From Cytophagaceae bacterium UBA6715 (GTDB lineage: Bacteria; Bacteroidota; Bacteroidia; Cytophagales; Spirosomataceae), in NCBI GenBank assembly GCA_002454335.1, contig DKIP01000030.1:1-9621 (forward strand): a stretch of 9,621 bases of DNA, given 5' to 3'. The position numbers were made by a program, and so were the translations under genes. Numbering within the stretch: the stretch's first letter is position 1; the number at the start of each line of letters is the position of its first letter. Positions 1-6,012 of this stretch are shown in pieces. The notes beneath the pieces are model-generated. The model was not told where the DNA came from. It saw only the letters and a program-made list of their open reading frames with translations, and made no database searches.

Positions 1-985
1 TTTTCGTACTTTCTAAGCCAGAAGGGACTATTCTTGCCTGATTATTTAGACCCATGTCACTTTTCTCTGGTGCCACTTCCCAAACCGCCTTGATTTTCTT
101 CCGCGCATTCATGACATCCCAAGTAGATTTACCCACGACGGCAATCACTTCATTGAAGGAACGCGTATCAAAACCGGCAAATTTGTGATCGTCATTATAG
201 ACTTTGATTGGGAAAATATCCACGATACCCGGCATCTTTTTCGCCACTGTTGCATCGAAGGATTTTAATTGCATCCCGAAAGCCGGTGGGCGCTCCGTCA
301 TCGCATATAACATACCCGCCTCACAGTAATCCATTCCGAACAAAGGTTTTCCTTGTACGATTTTTGGCCCTACCACATTTTTTTGTGGTGTACCCAATAA
401 ACGGAAAGACTGATTTCCCTTTAATACAATATCTTTCGGAATTGGTAATTTCGCCGCCGCGGCCGCGAAAGTTCCATAGCTGTCAGATTTGCCACTGAAG
501 GCATGTGTGACCATGCCATTCGAGGTCGTTAATTCCGAAACGGGCAAATTCCAAGCCTGGCTTGCTGCTGTCAAAATCATTTGGCGGGCCGCAGACCCCA
601 CTGTCCGCAATTGTTTCCAAGCCATCCGGACGCCTTGGCTACCGCCGGTGAATTGGCGTGGAAACGCTTTATTATCATAATTTCCTTGCTCTACCTCCAC
701 TTGTTTCCAATCGACATCTAATTCCTCGGCAATTAACATCGGCAAGGAGGTCATCACGTTTTGGCCAAATTCCGGATTGGGAGAGTATATTTTAATCGAA
801 TTATCCGAGGCAATCTTGATGAAACTGGTTACCTCTTGCCACACGGGTTCGATGTTCAATTCGCCTAGCGATTCCACGGGTTTTGCACTCGCGAACCAAG
901 AAATACCGAGCATCATGCCTCCTCCAGAAAGCGATGATACTTTTAAGAACGAACGTCTGCTGAGATTTGAGTCTGTTTTTTTCAT
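1..985 (-). CDS. Molybdopterin-binding subunit of a periplasmic xanthine dehydrogenase-family oxidoreductase (IorB-like), C-terminus off window
   Basis: Large catalytic subunit of a two-subunit molybdenum hydroxylase of the isoquinoline 1-oxidoreductase/aldehyde dehydrogenase type. These enzymes hydroxylate aldehydes or N-heterocycles using water and the Mo cofactor. The first 328 codons are present, somewhat under half of the usual 700-740 residues; the rest lies beyond position 1. A twin-arginine signal SRRSFLK is at residues 9-15, followed by a Gly-rich hydrophobic stretch, so the folded enzyme should be exported to the periplasm. Family signatures visible are TGGSQGVR (about 113-120), the following LRTVGSAARQM, and the GPKIVQGKPLFGMD...GMLYAM stretch (about 206-229) that opens the first a/b hammerhead domain. 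The ATG overlaps the stop of the upstream 2Fe-2S subunit as ATGA, which fixes this start and implies translational coupling. The substrate cannot be read from the sequence. An Ala run (about 174-178) lies in a local GC peak. Confidence 0.9.
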   Translation of the reverse strand, partial: MKKTDSNLSRRSFLKVSSLSGGGMMLGISWFASAKPVESLGELNIEPVWQEVTSFIKIASDNSIKIYSPNPEFGQNVMTSLPMLIAEELDVDWKQVEVEQGNYDNKAFPRQFTGGSQGVRMAWKQLRTVGSAARQMILTAASQAWNLPVSELTTSNGMVTHAFSGKSDSYGTFAAAAAKLPIPKDIVLKGNQSFRLLGTPQKNVVGPKIVQGKPLFGMDYCEAGMLYAMTERPPAFGMQLKSFDATVAKKMPGIVDIFPIKVYNDDHKFAGFDTRSFNEVIAVVGKSTWDVMNARKKIKAVWEVAPEKSDMGLNNQARIVPSGLESTK

Positions 986-1443
986 GATTTCGTAGCGGCT
1001 AATTGAATGGCTTTTTTGATACGCGTATAGGTTCCACAACGGCAAATGTTTCCAGCCATGAAATTCTCAATCTCTTCTTCCGTAGGGTTAGGTGTGCTTT
1101 TCAAGAGTGCCGCGGCGCTCATGATTTGGCCTGATTGACAATAGCCACATTGTGCTACGTCCACGTCTAACCATGCTTTCTGAACGGGATGATCCCCTTT
1201 CGCAGATAAGCCTTCAATAGTGGTGATTTCCATCCCAGCTAAAGCTGAAATGGGCAGCTGGCAAGAGCGAACCGCACTTCCATTTAAATGCACCGTGCAA
1301 GCCCCGCAGGAGCCCACGCCACAACCGTATTTAGTACCCTCCATGCCGAGAATATCTCGGAGAACCCACAAAAGGGGCATGTTTTCGTCCGCCTCTACTT
1401 GGTGGACTTTCTTGTTAATGCGAACGGAATATTTCTTGATCAT
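982..1443 (-). CDS. 2Fe-2S iron-sulfur subunit of molybdenum hydroxylase (IorA/CoxS-like)
   Basis: Small electron-transfer subunit of the same oxidoreductase, carrying two [2Fe-2S] clusters that take electrons from the Mo centre to an external acceptor. At 153 residues it has the normal family length. The N-terminal plant-ferredoxin-type domain has Cys41, Cys46, Cys49 and Cys61 (CGVGSCGAC...C). The C-terminal helical domain has Cys99 and Cys102 (QCGYCQSGQ) and Cys134 and Cys136 (NICRCGTY). All eight ligands are intact. It has no signal peptide of its own. By analogy with the family it would assemble in the cytoplasm and be carried out by the Tat signal of the partner encoded immediately downstream, with which it overlaps by 4 nt. 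It is first in the operon, with a good -7 box about 28 nt upstream. The family is certain. The substrate and the electron acceptor (often a cytochrome c) are unknown. Confidence 0.95.
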   Translation of the reverse strand: MIKKYSVRINKKVHQVEADENMPLLWVLRDILGMEGTKYGCGVGSCGACTVHLNGSAVRSCQLPISALAGMEITTIEGLSAKGDHPVQKAWLDVDVAQCGYCQSGQIMSAAALLKSTPNPTEEEIENFMAGNICRCGTYTRIKKAIQLAATKS

Positions 1444-1470
1444 AGTCTAGGTGATTTATAAGAATCAAAG

Positions 1471-1496
1471 CAAATATAGGTAATCAATTCAATCAA
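1471..1496 (-). promoter_or_regulatory. Putative promoter of the molybdenum hydroxylase operon
   Basis: Read on the minus strand, TATATTTG at 1478-1471 is a perfect match to the Bacteroidota -7 consensus TAnnTTTG. A TTG at 1496-1494 could be the -33 element, but the spacer is 15 nt, a little below the usual 17-23. Transcription would begin near 1465, giving a leader of about 20 nt. The -7 box is convincing and the -33 box is weak. Confidence 0.55.
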
Positions 1497-1518
1497 TAGT
1501 TATACTTTTCAAACAAGA

Positions 1519-1968
1519 TTAATGCTTGATTTGGTGGGTATCGCGTACACTGCTAAAGGTCAAGGCGAGCATCTTCCAATCCTTGCCTTTTTTTTGATAA
1601 ACTTCCGTAACCGTGAATTCATTCACCGCCACTTGTTCCCGAACGATGGCGTCCAAAGTAATGCGATTCCAAACAATCGCAGTATTACCGGAAATCTCCA
1701 CGGCTGTATCCTTCACAGTCGCTTTCTTGTACCAAATGCGGCCTGTTTTGATGATGTCTAATTCTTCGTCCTTCTTCCAGGTTCCGCTCATGTGAACGAA
1801 TTTGGCTTGAGCATCGAATAATTTGTCCAGCTTGTCCACGTCTTTGTCGGACATCCACTGCCATTTGTCCATCGACAATTGGATTAAAGTTTGTTCTTCA
1901 GCGCTTTGAGCGAATGTGGAAGAAAGCGTTAAGAGCGAAAGGCTCAAGAATAAAAGAATCGATTTCAT
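1519..1968 (-). CDS. Secreted NTF2-like (DUF4440/SnoaL-type) protein
   Basis: A 149-residue protein with a classical Sec signal peptide: MK, then a hydrophobic core of Leu and Ser, with cleavage probable after STFA at residue 20. The mature part is a single cone-shaped alpha+beta NTF2-like domain. It has an N-terminal helix (about 24-50) with the DKDVDKLDKLFDAQAKFVHM pattern typical of DUF4440, then beta strands in the second half (GNTAIVWNRITL, AVNEFTVTEVYQKKGKDWKMLAL). Members either bind small ligands or act as lyases/isomerases, and catalytic residues are not conserved enough to assign a reaction. It is transcribed away from the AraC-family gene at 2120 and lies 75 bp upstream of the molybdenum hydroxylase operon, on the same strand but apparently with its own promoter. 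It might act on the same compound as that operon, but this is a guess. Confidence 0.85.
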   Translation of the reverse strand: MKSILLFLSLSLLTLSSTFAQSAEEQTLIQLSMDKWQWMSDKDVDKLDKLFDAQAKFVHMSGTWKKDEELDIIKTGRIWYKKATVKDTAVEISGNTAIVWNRITLDAIVREQVAVNEFTVTEVYQKKGKDWKMLALTFSSVRDTHQIKH

Positions 1969-1988
1969 AGGACGTTTATCTCAGACAA

Positions 1989-2017
1989 CAAATTTGCATC
2001 GAATACAGCAAAAGCAA
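1989..2017 (-). promoter_or_regulatory. Possible promoter of the NTF2-like gene
   Basis: On the minus strand a TTG at 2017-2015 is followed after 18 nt by CAAATTTG (1996-1989), one mismatch from the TAnnTTTG -7 consensus. The spacing is right and the start codon lies 20 nt further on. The mismatch in the first base of the -7 box makes this a weak promoter, consistent with dependence on an activator. Confidence 0.35.
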
Positions 2018-2054
2018 CATAGATAAATTCCGGGTTTTCCTACCATTTTTACGG

Positions 2055-2072
2055 ATTGCAAATCATTGCAAT
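2055..2072. promoter_or_regulatory. Tandem ATTGCA half-sites, candidate AraC-family operator
   Basis: ATTGCA occurs at 2055-2060 and again at 2065-2070, a 10-bp period that places both copies on the same face of the helix. The second copy is also part of the palindrome ATTGCAAT. The pair lies in the intergenic region of the divergent NTF2-like and AraC-family genes, about 40 bp upstream of the proposed -33 box of the former. AraC-type proteins bind direct repeats with their two helix-turn-helix motifs, so autoregulation or activation of the neighbour is plausible. The repeats are seen; the function is inferred. Confidence 0.35.
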
Positions 2073-2119
2073 GGATGGATATCAGATAATTGGTAAATTC
2101 GTTCATTCAAGCTAATCCC

Positions 2120-3031
2120 ATGGAAAAAACGATTCAGGTTAATAATATCGACGAATACAATCAAAATAACAATCATAAGACGTTACACCCGCTCGTGTCT
2201 GTATTGGATTTTTCCAAAGCAAACATACGCGATTGGGGAGATGCGGATTCCATTCGCTTTCAATATGGCTTGTATAGCATTATTTTAAAGGATGTGAAAT
2301 GTGGGGACATTCGCTATGGCAAACATACCTATGATTACCAAGACGGAACCATCGTGTTCTTTGCCCCAGGCCAAGTCGCTGAAGTGCCCAATCTCAAAAT
2401 TCCTTACCAGCCGCAAGGACATGGATTAATTTTCCACCCAGATTTACTATTGGGAACTACATTGGGCCGCACGATATCACATTACAAATTCTTTCATTAC
2501 GAATCCCATGAAGCGCTACACTTATCGGCAGATGAACGTCAAATGATGTTGGACTGTTTCGCGAAAATCGAATTCGAACTGAAGCAACCCATCGACAAGC
2601 ATTCCAAGAAGTTGATCGTTTCGAACATTGAACTGTTTTTAGGTTATTGCCAACGATTCTACGACCGACAATTCATCACGCGGGAGCATGTAAACAAAGG
2701 TATTTTGGAGCGCTTTGAAACACTTATGAATCAGTATTTCGAATCGGACCAAGCCCAAGTGAACGGCATTCCATCTGTGAGCTATTTTGCGAATGAGCTA
2801 CATTTATCCGCGAATTATTTTGGCGATTTGATCAAAAAAGAAACGGGATTAACCGCCAAAGATTATATTCAAAACAAAACGATTGACGTGGCGAAAAACC
2901 GCGTTTTTGATACGGATAAAACCATCAATGAAATTGCCTTTGAAATGGGCTTTAAATACCCGCAACATTTCACGCGCTTGTTCAAGCAGCGCGTAGGACA
3001 GACACCAAATGAGTATCGGTCTTTAAATTAA
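2120..3031 (+). CDS. AraC-family transcriptional regulator
   Basis: A DNA-binding regulator of 303 residues. Residues about 25-120 form a beta-rich cupin-like sensor region (YSIILKDVKCGDIRYG, DGTIVFFAPGQ), followed by a helical linker (about 135-205). The C-terminal HTH_AraC domain has both helix-turn-helix units: about 219-243 (SVSYFANELHLSANYFGDLI) and about 268-293 (TINEIAFEMGFKYPQHFTRLF). It ends with the family's P-x-E-Y-R signature (296-300). The frame is open to a TTG at 2090, but the ATG at 2120 is preferred because it is a standard start and the sensor domain begins well after it. No clear TAnnTTTG promoter is visible upstream; TAAATTCG at 2094-2101 is only an approximate match. The stop codon overlaps the stop of the convergent DUF3291 gene. 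Likely targets are its own promoter and the divergent NTF2-like gene, possibly also the molybdenum hydroxylase operon. The effector is unknown. Confidence 0.93.
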   Translation: MEKTIQVNNIDEYNQNNNHKTLHPLVSVLDFSKANIRDWGDADSIRFQYGLYSIILKDVKCGDIRYGKHTYDYQDGTIVFFAPGQVAEVPNLKIPYQPQGHGLIFHPDLLLGTTLGRTISHYKFFHYESHEALHLSADERQMMLDCFAKIEFELKQPIDKHSKKLIVSNIELFLGYCQRFYDRQFITREHVNKGILERFETLMNQYFESDQAQVNGIPSVSYFANELHLSANYFGDLIKKETGLTAKDYIQNKTIDVAKNRVFDTDKTINEIAFEMGFKYPQHFTRLFKQRVGQTPNEYRSLN

Positions 3032-3480
3032 TGAATAGAAGGCGCAGGAAATTTATTTCTAAAATCAAACACCTTTTCTGAAGCTCCGTTTTTCTGCAAA
3101 TAATCTAATTGATCAACGGCCTCTTTTATCGTTGGAAACTTTCCCGCTGGAATCCACCACATCGCAGTATGTGCGGTACCAAAATTTTGGAACCATTCTT
3201 TACGCCTTTTTAAAAATTCAGAATGAATGGTTTGGTACATAAAATGTTCGAGCGTTTCAAAACTTTCCCAAACTGAGACGTTAATAATCACTTGTTCATC
3301 ATCATAGGGATTCATGCTCGTAGCATTGTTGTTTTCATCCTTTAGACGCCAAACAAAGCCTTCTGAAGCCTCCGCTATCGAGTTAACACGTTCCAAATTC
3401 TCTACAAATTCTTGCATGATGGGATCATTGATATTTACCCCTTTCATACGCGCAATGTTAATTTCGGCTAACTGAAACAT
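3028..3480 (-). CDS. DUF3291 domain-containing protein
   Basis: A 150-residue soluble protein matching DUF3291 over nearly its whole length. It opens with the family's LAEINIARMKG motif, continues with DPIMQEFVENLERVNSIAE and the GFVWRL block (about residues 42-47), then VSVWESFETLEHFMY and HSEFLKRRKEWF. The fold is expected to be a dimeric alpha/beta barrel related to antibiotic-biosynthesis monooxygenases, but no reaction is established for the family. It is the last gene of the operon that begins with fabV. Only 1 nt separates its ATG from the stop of the acetyltransferase, and no ribosome-binding sequence is visible, so translation probably depends on re-initiation. Its TAA overlaps the TAA of the AraC-family gene on the other strand, leaving no room for an intergenic terminator. 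Confidence 0.88.
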   Translation of the reverse strand: MFQLAEINIARMKGVNINDPIMQEFVENLERVNSIAEASEGFVWRLKDENNNATSMNPYDDEQVIINVSVWESFETLEHFMYQTIHSEFLKRRKEWFQNFGTAHTAMWWIPAGKFPTIKEAVDQLDYLQKNGASEKVFDFRNKFPAPSIH

Positions 3481-3481
3481 A

Positions 3482-4033
3482 TTAGATATTTTTTATGTGT
3501 TTCGCCGGAACACCTCCTACAATCGTGTTCGAAGGAACGTCTTTCGTCACCACCGCACCCGCTGCTACAATGGAATTTTCGCCTATCGTAACCCCCGGCA
3601 AAACTATGGCTCCAGCCCCCAGCCATACATTTTTCCCAATATGAACGGCTTTCAAATCCAAGCTTTTGCGCTGCGTAGGATCCACGGGATGATTCTCTGT
3701 GACGATTTTCACTTGCGGACCAATCAACACATCGTCCTCAATCGTAATACCTCCCAGGTCTAAAAACGAGCAACCGTGGTTGATAAATACGTTTTTCCCG
3801 ATGGTTGTATGTTTACCAAAATTGGTGGAAAAAGGCGCTAAAACCGTCGTCGAGGGATCGATACTTTGGCCTAAAATTTCGGATAAAATAGCGCGAATCT
3901 CCTCCACCTTGCCAGAAGCATTCAGCTTAGCAGAAAGGGCAATCGTTTGATTCACGATCTCCCAAACCTCCGCCCATTCTGGGTCGGTATGCGGAATGAT
4001 TCCGCCGGCTCGCATGCGTTCAAAAATGTTCAT
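3482..4033 (-). CDS. Hexapeptide-repeat O-acetyltransferase (maltose/galactoside acetyltransferase type)
   Basis: An acyl-CoA-dependent transferase of the left-handed parallel beta-helix class, 183 residues. Residues 1-60 form the helical N-terminal region typical of the maltose acetyltransferase group. From about 62 onwards runs a series of hexapeptide repeats (FGKHTTIGKNVFINHGCSFLD, ITIEDDVLIGP, VHIGKNVWLGAGAIVLPGVTIGENSIVAAGAVV). The catalytic His is probably His115 in ENHPVD, and the chain ends with the common GGVPAKHI tail. Such enzymes form trimers with active sites between subunits and acetylate sugars or similar hydroxyl compounds in the cytoplasm. The substrate is not predictable here. 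It is the third gene of the fabV operon, starting 4 nt after the helix-hairpin-helix gene, with AAGG just before the ATG. A terminator-like hairpin lies directly upstream, so its expression may be lower than that of fabV. Confidence 0.9.
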   Translation of the reverse strand: MNIFERMRAGGIIPHTDPEWAEVWEIVNQTIALSAKLNASGKVEEIRAILSEILGQSIDPSTTVLAPFSTNFGKHTTIGKNVFINHGCSFLDLGGITIEDDVLIGPQVKIVTENHPVDPTQRKSLDLKAVHIGKNVWLGAGAIVLPGVTIGENSIVAAGAVVTKDVPSNTIVGGVPAKHIKNI

Positions 4034-4037
4034 AACC

Positions 4038-4271
4038 TTATAAATAAAATTGGGCCAAAGCTTTTAACGCTTTTGGCCCAATACCATGTGCTTTTTGCAA
4101 AGTCACAAAATCAATGTTGTTTAAATCCGAAACCTGCTTTACTTGCAAATTAACTAAGGCCCGCAAAGCTGGTTGGGCTAAACCTAAGGAATGAAAAACA
4201 GCATCTAATTGTTCTATTGCTGCCTGGTAATCATGTCGCTTTTCGGAGTCATATACTAGCTCGCAAGCCAT
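4038..4271 (-). CDS. Small helix-hairpin-helix / RNA polymerase alpha-CTD-like protein
   Basis: A 77-residue soluble protein. The C-terminal half (about 30-77) resembles the RNA polymerase alpha C-terminal domain and related helix-hairpin-helix folds. LAQPALRALVNLQVKQVSDL is followed by a hairpin motif HGIGPKALKA at 62-71, in which GIGP is the backbone-binding turn. Similar stand-alone domains, or ones fused to YdhG/DUF1801-type proteins, are common in bacteria. Non-specific DNA contact or a protein-protein role is possible, but no function is established. The first 30 residues are helical and Glu/Asp/His-rich. It is the second gene of the fabV operon, starting 5 nt after the fabV stop. The stop region supplies an AAGGAAA Shine-Dalgarno-like stretch that supports this start. 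The last 15 codons are written as a strong inverted repeat (separate entry). Confidence 0.82.
   Translation of the reverse strand: MACELVYDSEKRHDYQAAIEQLDAVFHSLGLAQPALRALVNLQVKQVSDLNNIDFVTLQKAHGIGPKALKALAQFYL
4040..4082 (-). terminator. Terminator-like hairpin inside the 3' end of the helix-hairpin-helix gene
   Basis: On the minus strand ATTGGGCCAAAAGC (4082-4069), a 7-nt loop and GCTTTGGCCCAAT (4061-4049) form a stem of 13 bp with one bulged A. The stem is followed at once by TTTTATTTAT, running up to the TAA stop. GC-rich stem plus T-tract is the form of an intrinsic terminator, and the T-tract occurs only on the minus-strand side. It lies inside an operon, upstream of the acetyltransferase and DUF3291 genes, so it would act as a partial terminator, an attenuator or an mRNA-processing/stabilising structure. 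The structure is visible; the activity is inferred. Confidence 0.5.
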
Positions 4272-4276
4272 TTTCC

Positions 4277-5479
4277 TTATTTTTCTACTGTAATCAATCC
4301 CGGAATCTCCACCAGTTCGTTTGCTTCCGCCGCATAATCTACTCCATCTATGCCGAAACCAAATAGGTTTAAGAAATCCGATTTATACCCCGCTAAATCG
4401 CCAATCGCCGTCAAATTTTCTGTTGTCGCTCCTTTCCATAATTCAGCCACTTGCTTTTGAACTTCTGGATTCATTTCCCAATCGTCGATGCGGATACGCC
4501 CCTTTTCATCTACTGGAATCGTTCCATTTGTATAAAGACGCGCACTGAATAGACGCTGAATCTGTTCGATGCAACCTTCATGTGTACCTTCTGCCTTCAT
4601 TATTTTGTAAAGCAAGGAGATGTACAATGGAATCACAGGAATCGCTGAACTCGCTTGCGTAACTAGGGCCTTGTTCACTGAAACGAAGGCTTTGCCTCCT
4701 ATTTTGGCCAAATCATCTGTAATCTTAAACGCCGTCGCTTCTAAATGGTCTTTCGCCATTCCGATCGTTCCTTTGCGGTAAACAGGTTCCGTTACTTTAG
4801 GTCCAATGTACGAATACGCTACGGTCATCGCGCCATCCGCTAAAACACCTGCATTCAATAAGGCATCCATCCACATCGCCCAATCTTCGCCGCCCATTAC
4901 TTCCACCGTGTTCGCAATATCTTCCTCATTACATGGCGTAATGGTTACCTCAGAAACTATACCCGTGTGGAAATCAACCGTTTTGTCCGTGAACGTATCG
5001 CCAATAGGCTTCAAGACCGAACGGTGCAACACGCCAGTCACCGGGTGCTGGCGCACTGGAGAAGCTAAGCTGTAAATCACTAAATCCACTTGGCCCAAAT
5101 CCGACTTGATTAAGTCGATCGTTTGTGCTTTTACCTCGTTAGAGAATGCGTCGCCATTAATGCTTTTGGCATAAAGACCTGCATCTTTTGCCGCTGCTTC
5201 GAATGCAAGGCTATTGTAATATCCTGGAGAAGCCGTTTTGCCTTCAGCAGGTGCCTTTTCAAAAAATACGCCAATCGTCGCGGCATCCGATCCGAATGCA
5301 CTTGTTATCCGAGAGGCTAAACCAAAACCTGTAGAGGCTCCAATCACAAGCACTTTTTTCGCCCCGGCAATTTTGCCTTTGGACTTCACGTAGTCAATTT
5401 GATTTAAGACGTTTTTCTCACAGCCTTTCGGATGTGAAGTCAAACAGATAAACCCTCTCATTCTAGGTTCAATAATCAT
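4277..5479 (-). CDS. fabV: Trans-2-enoyl-ACP/CoA reductase FabV, NADH-dependent
   Basis: Catalyses the last step of each fatty-acid elongation cycle, reducing trans-2-enoyl-ACP (or -CoA) in the cytoplasm. FabV is the triclosan-insensitive alternative to FabI. At 400 residues it has the family length. The start MIIEPRMRGFICLTSHPKGC is the classic FabV N-terminus, so the ATG at 5479 is chosen over an in-frame ATG at 5503 that lies inside the promoter. The Rossmann motif GASTGFGLASR is at about 48-58. VFFEKAP (about 71-77) corresponds to the loop whose acidic residue favours NADH. The catalytic Tyr-x8-Lys is Y234 and K243 (YRKGTIGMAK), close to Tyr235/Lys244 of characterised FabV. The C-terminal region with LYTNG and DDWEMNPEVQ is also typical. 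It is first in a four-gene operon read towards 3028. Whether the genome also has fabI cannot be seen here. Confidence 0.97.
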   Translation of the reverse strand: MIIEPRMRGFICLTSHPKGCEKNVLNQIDYVKSKGKIAGAKKVLVIGASTGFGLASRITSAFGSDAATIGVFFEKAPAEGKTASPGYYNSLAFEAAAKDAGLYAKSINGDAFSNEVKAQTIDLIKSDLGQVDLVIYSLASPVRQHPVTGVLHRSVLKPIGDTFTDKTVDFHTGIVSEVTITPCNEEDIANTVEVMGGEDWAMWMDALLNAGVLADGAMTVAYSYIGPKVTEPVYRKGTIGMAKDHLEATAFKITDDLAKIGGKAFVSVNKALVTQASSAIPVIPLYISLLYKIMKAEGTHEGCIEQIQRLFSARLYTNGTIPVDEKGRIRIDDWEMNPEVQKQVAELWKGATTENLTAIGDLAGYKSDFLNLFGFGIDGVDYAAEANELVEIPGLITVEK

Positions 5480-5494
5480 AGTGCTCGAATTTTG

Positions 5495-5527
5495 TTTGTG
5501 CAAATATAGTTAAAGCAAGTATATTTG
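5495..5527 (+). promoter_or_regulatory. Promoter of the SRPBCC-VOC operon
   Basis: TTTG at 5495-5498, a 21-nt spacer and TATATTTG at 5520-5527 form the best consensus Bacteroidota promoter in the window. Initiation would be near 5533, leaving a leader of about 67 nt before the ATG at 5600. Its -7 box and that of fabV form the inverted repeat GCAAATATA-N11-TATATTTGC. Confidence 0.7.
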
Positions 5528-5533
5528 CCTCAA
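5501..5533 (-). promoter_or_regulatory. fabV operon promoter, overlapping the divergent promoter
   Basis: On the minus strand TATATTTG (5508-5501) matches TAnnTTTG exactly, with a TTG at 5533-5531 and a 22-nt spacer. Transcription should begin near 5495, giving a leader of about 16 nt before the fabV ATG. The position confirms that the in-frame ATG at 5503, inside the -7 box, is not the start. The core elements interleave with those of the plus-strand promoter at 5495-5527. Confidence 0.65.
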
Positions 5534-5599
5534 TAGTAACTGTTTTCATACCATATGATCTGAAAGCGGTTCATTTTTTTGAGAAAACAAGTAATCAAA

Positions 5600-6010
5600 A
5601 TGACTTTCATCACCGTATCAACTACCATCAACGCTCCCCTTAAATCCGTTTGGGAAAAATGGACTTCTCCAGAACACATCCAACATTGGAACTTTGCAAC
5701 TCCCGATTGGCACTGTCCAAAAGCGACGACAGACCTACATGTAGGAGGGGAGTTTCATTACGAAATGGCTGCAAAAGACGGGTCGATGAGCTTTGATTTT
5801 TGGGGTACTTTTCTGGAAATTAATCCCGAGCAATCGATACACATATTCATTGGTGACGGCCGTAACATGCTGGTTACTTTCGAAACCACAGAACAAGGAA
5901 CGAAAGTAACCGAACAATTTGAACCCGAGAATCAAAACCCAGAGGAGATGCAAAAGGCTGGTTGGCAGATGATTTTAGACAACTTTAAAAGCTACGCGGA
6001 AAGGGCCTAA
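5600..6010 (+). CDS. SRPBCC family protein (AHSA1/START-like ligand-binding domain)
   Basis: A 136-residue protein that is a single helix-grip domain of the Activator-of-Hsp90-ATPase-1-like group within the SRPBCC superfamily. Visible signatures are the opening strand and helix TINAPLKSVWEKWTSPEHI (about 9-27), then DLHVGGEFHYEM (about 45-56), a central WGTFLEINPEQ, and the long C-terminal helix with the usual GWQMILDNFKSYAE. Members bind hydrophobic ligands in a deep pocket. Many are stand-alone cytoplasmic proteins of unknown substrate, often next to VOC genes as here. The frame is open to a TTG at 5579, but the ATG at 5600 is preferred because the domain begins immediately after it. The VOC gene follows after 2 nt, forming a bicistronic operon with its own strong promoter. 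Confidence 0.92.
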   Translation: MTFITVSTTINAPLKSVWEKWTSPEHIQHWNFATPDWHCPKATTDLHVGGEFHYEMAAKDGSMSFDFWGTFLEINPEQSIHIFIGDGRNMLVTFETTEQGTKVTEQFEPENQNPEEMQKAGWQMILDNFKSYAERA

Positions 6011-6012
6011 GT

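Noticed and set aside
208..995. Three plus-strand open frames (208-498, 489-680, 777-995)
   Set aside because: They are antisense to the molybdopterin-binding subunit, which is recognisable in the minus-strand frame throughout. Their translations show no family features.
2090..2119. Extension of the AraC-family gene to a TTG start at 2090
   Set aside because: A standard ATG at 2120 precedes the sensor domain, and the extra ten residues show no conservation pattern.
3497..5320. Several plus-strand open frames opposite the fabV operon
   Set aside because: All are mirror-frame shadows of strongly supported minus-strand genes, with no start-site signals or recognisable domains.
5480..5503. In-frame ATG at 5503 as the fabV start
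   Set aside because: The FabV N-terminus MIIEPRMRGFIC begins at 5479, and the upstream ATG overlaps the -7 promoter box.
5579..5599. TTG at 5579 as the SRPBCC gene start
   Set aside because: The ATG at 5600 sits directly at the beginning of the domain.
5734..5745. Perfect 12-bp palindrome CCTACATGTAGG in the SRPBCC gene
   Set aside because: It encodes the conserved LHVGGEF stretch, is short, has no flanking features and probably arises by chance.
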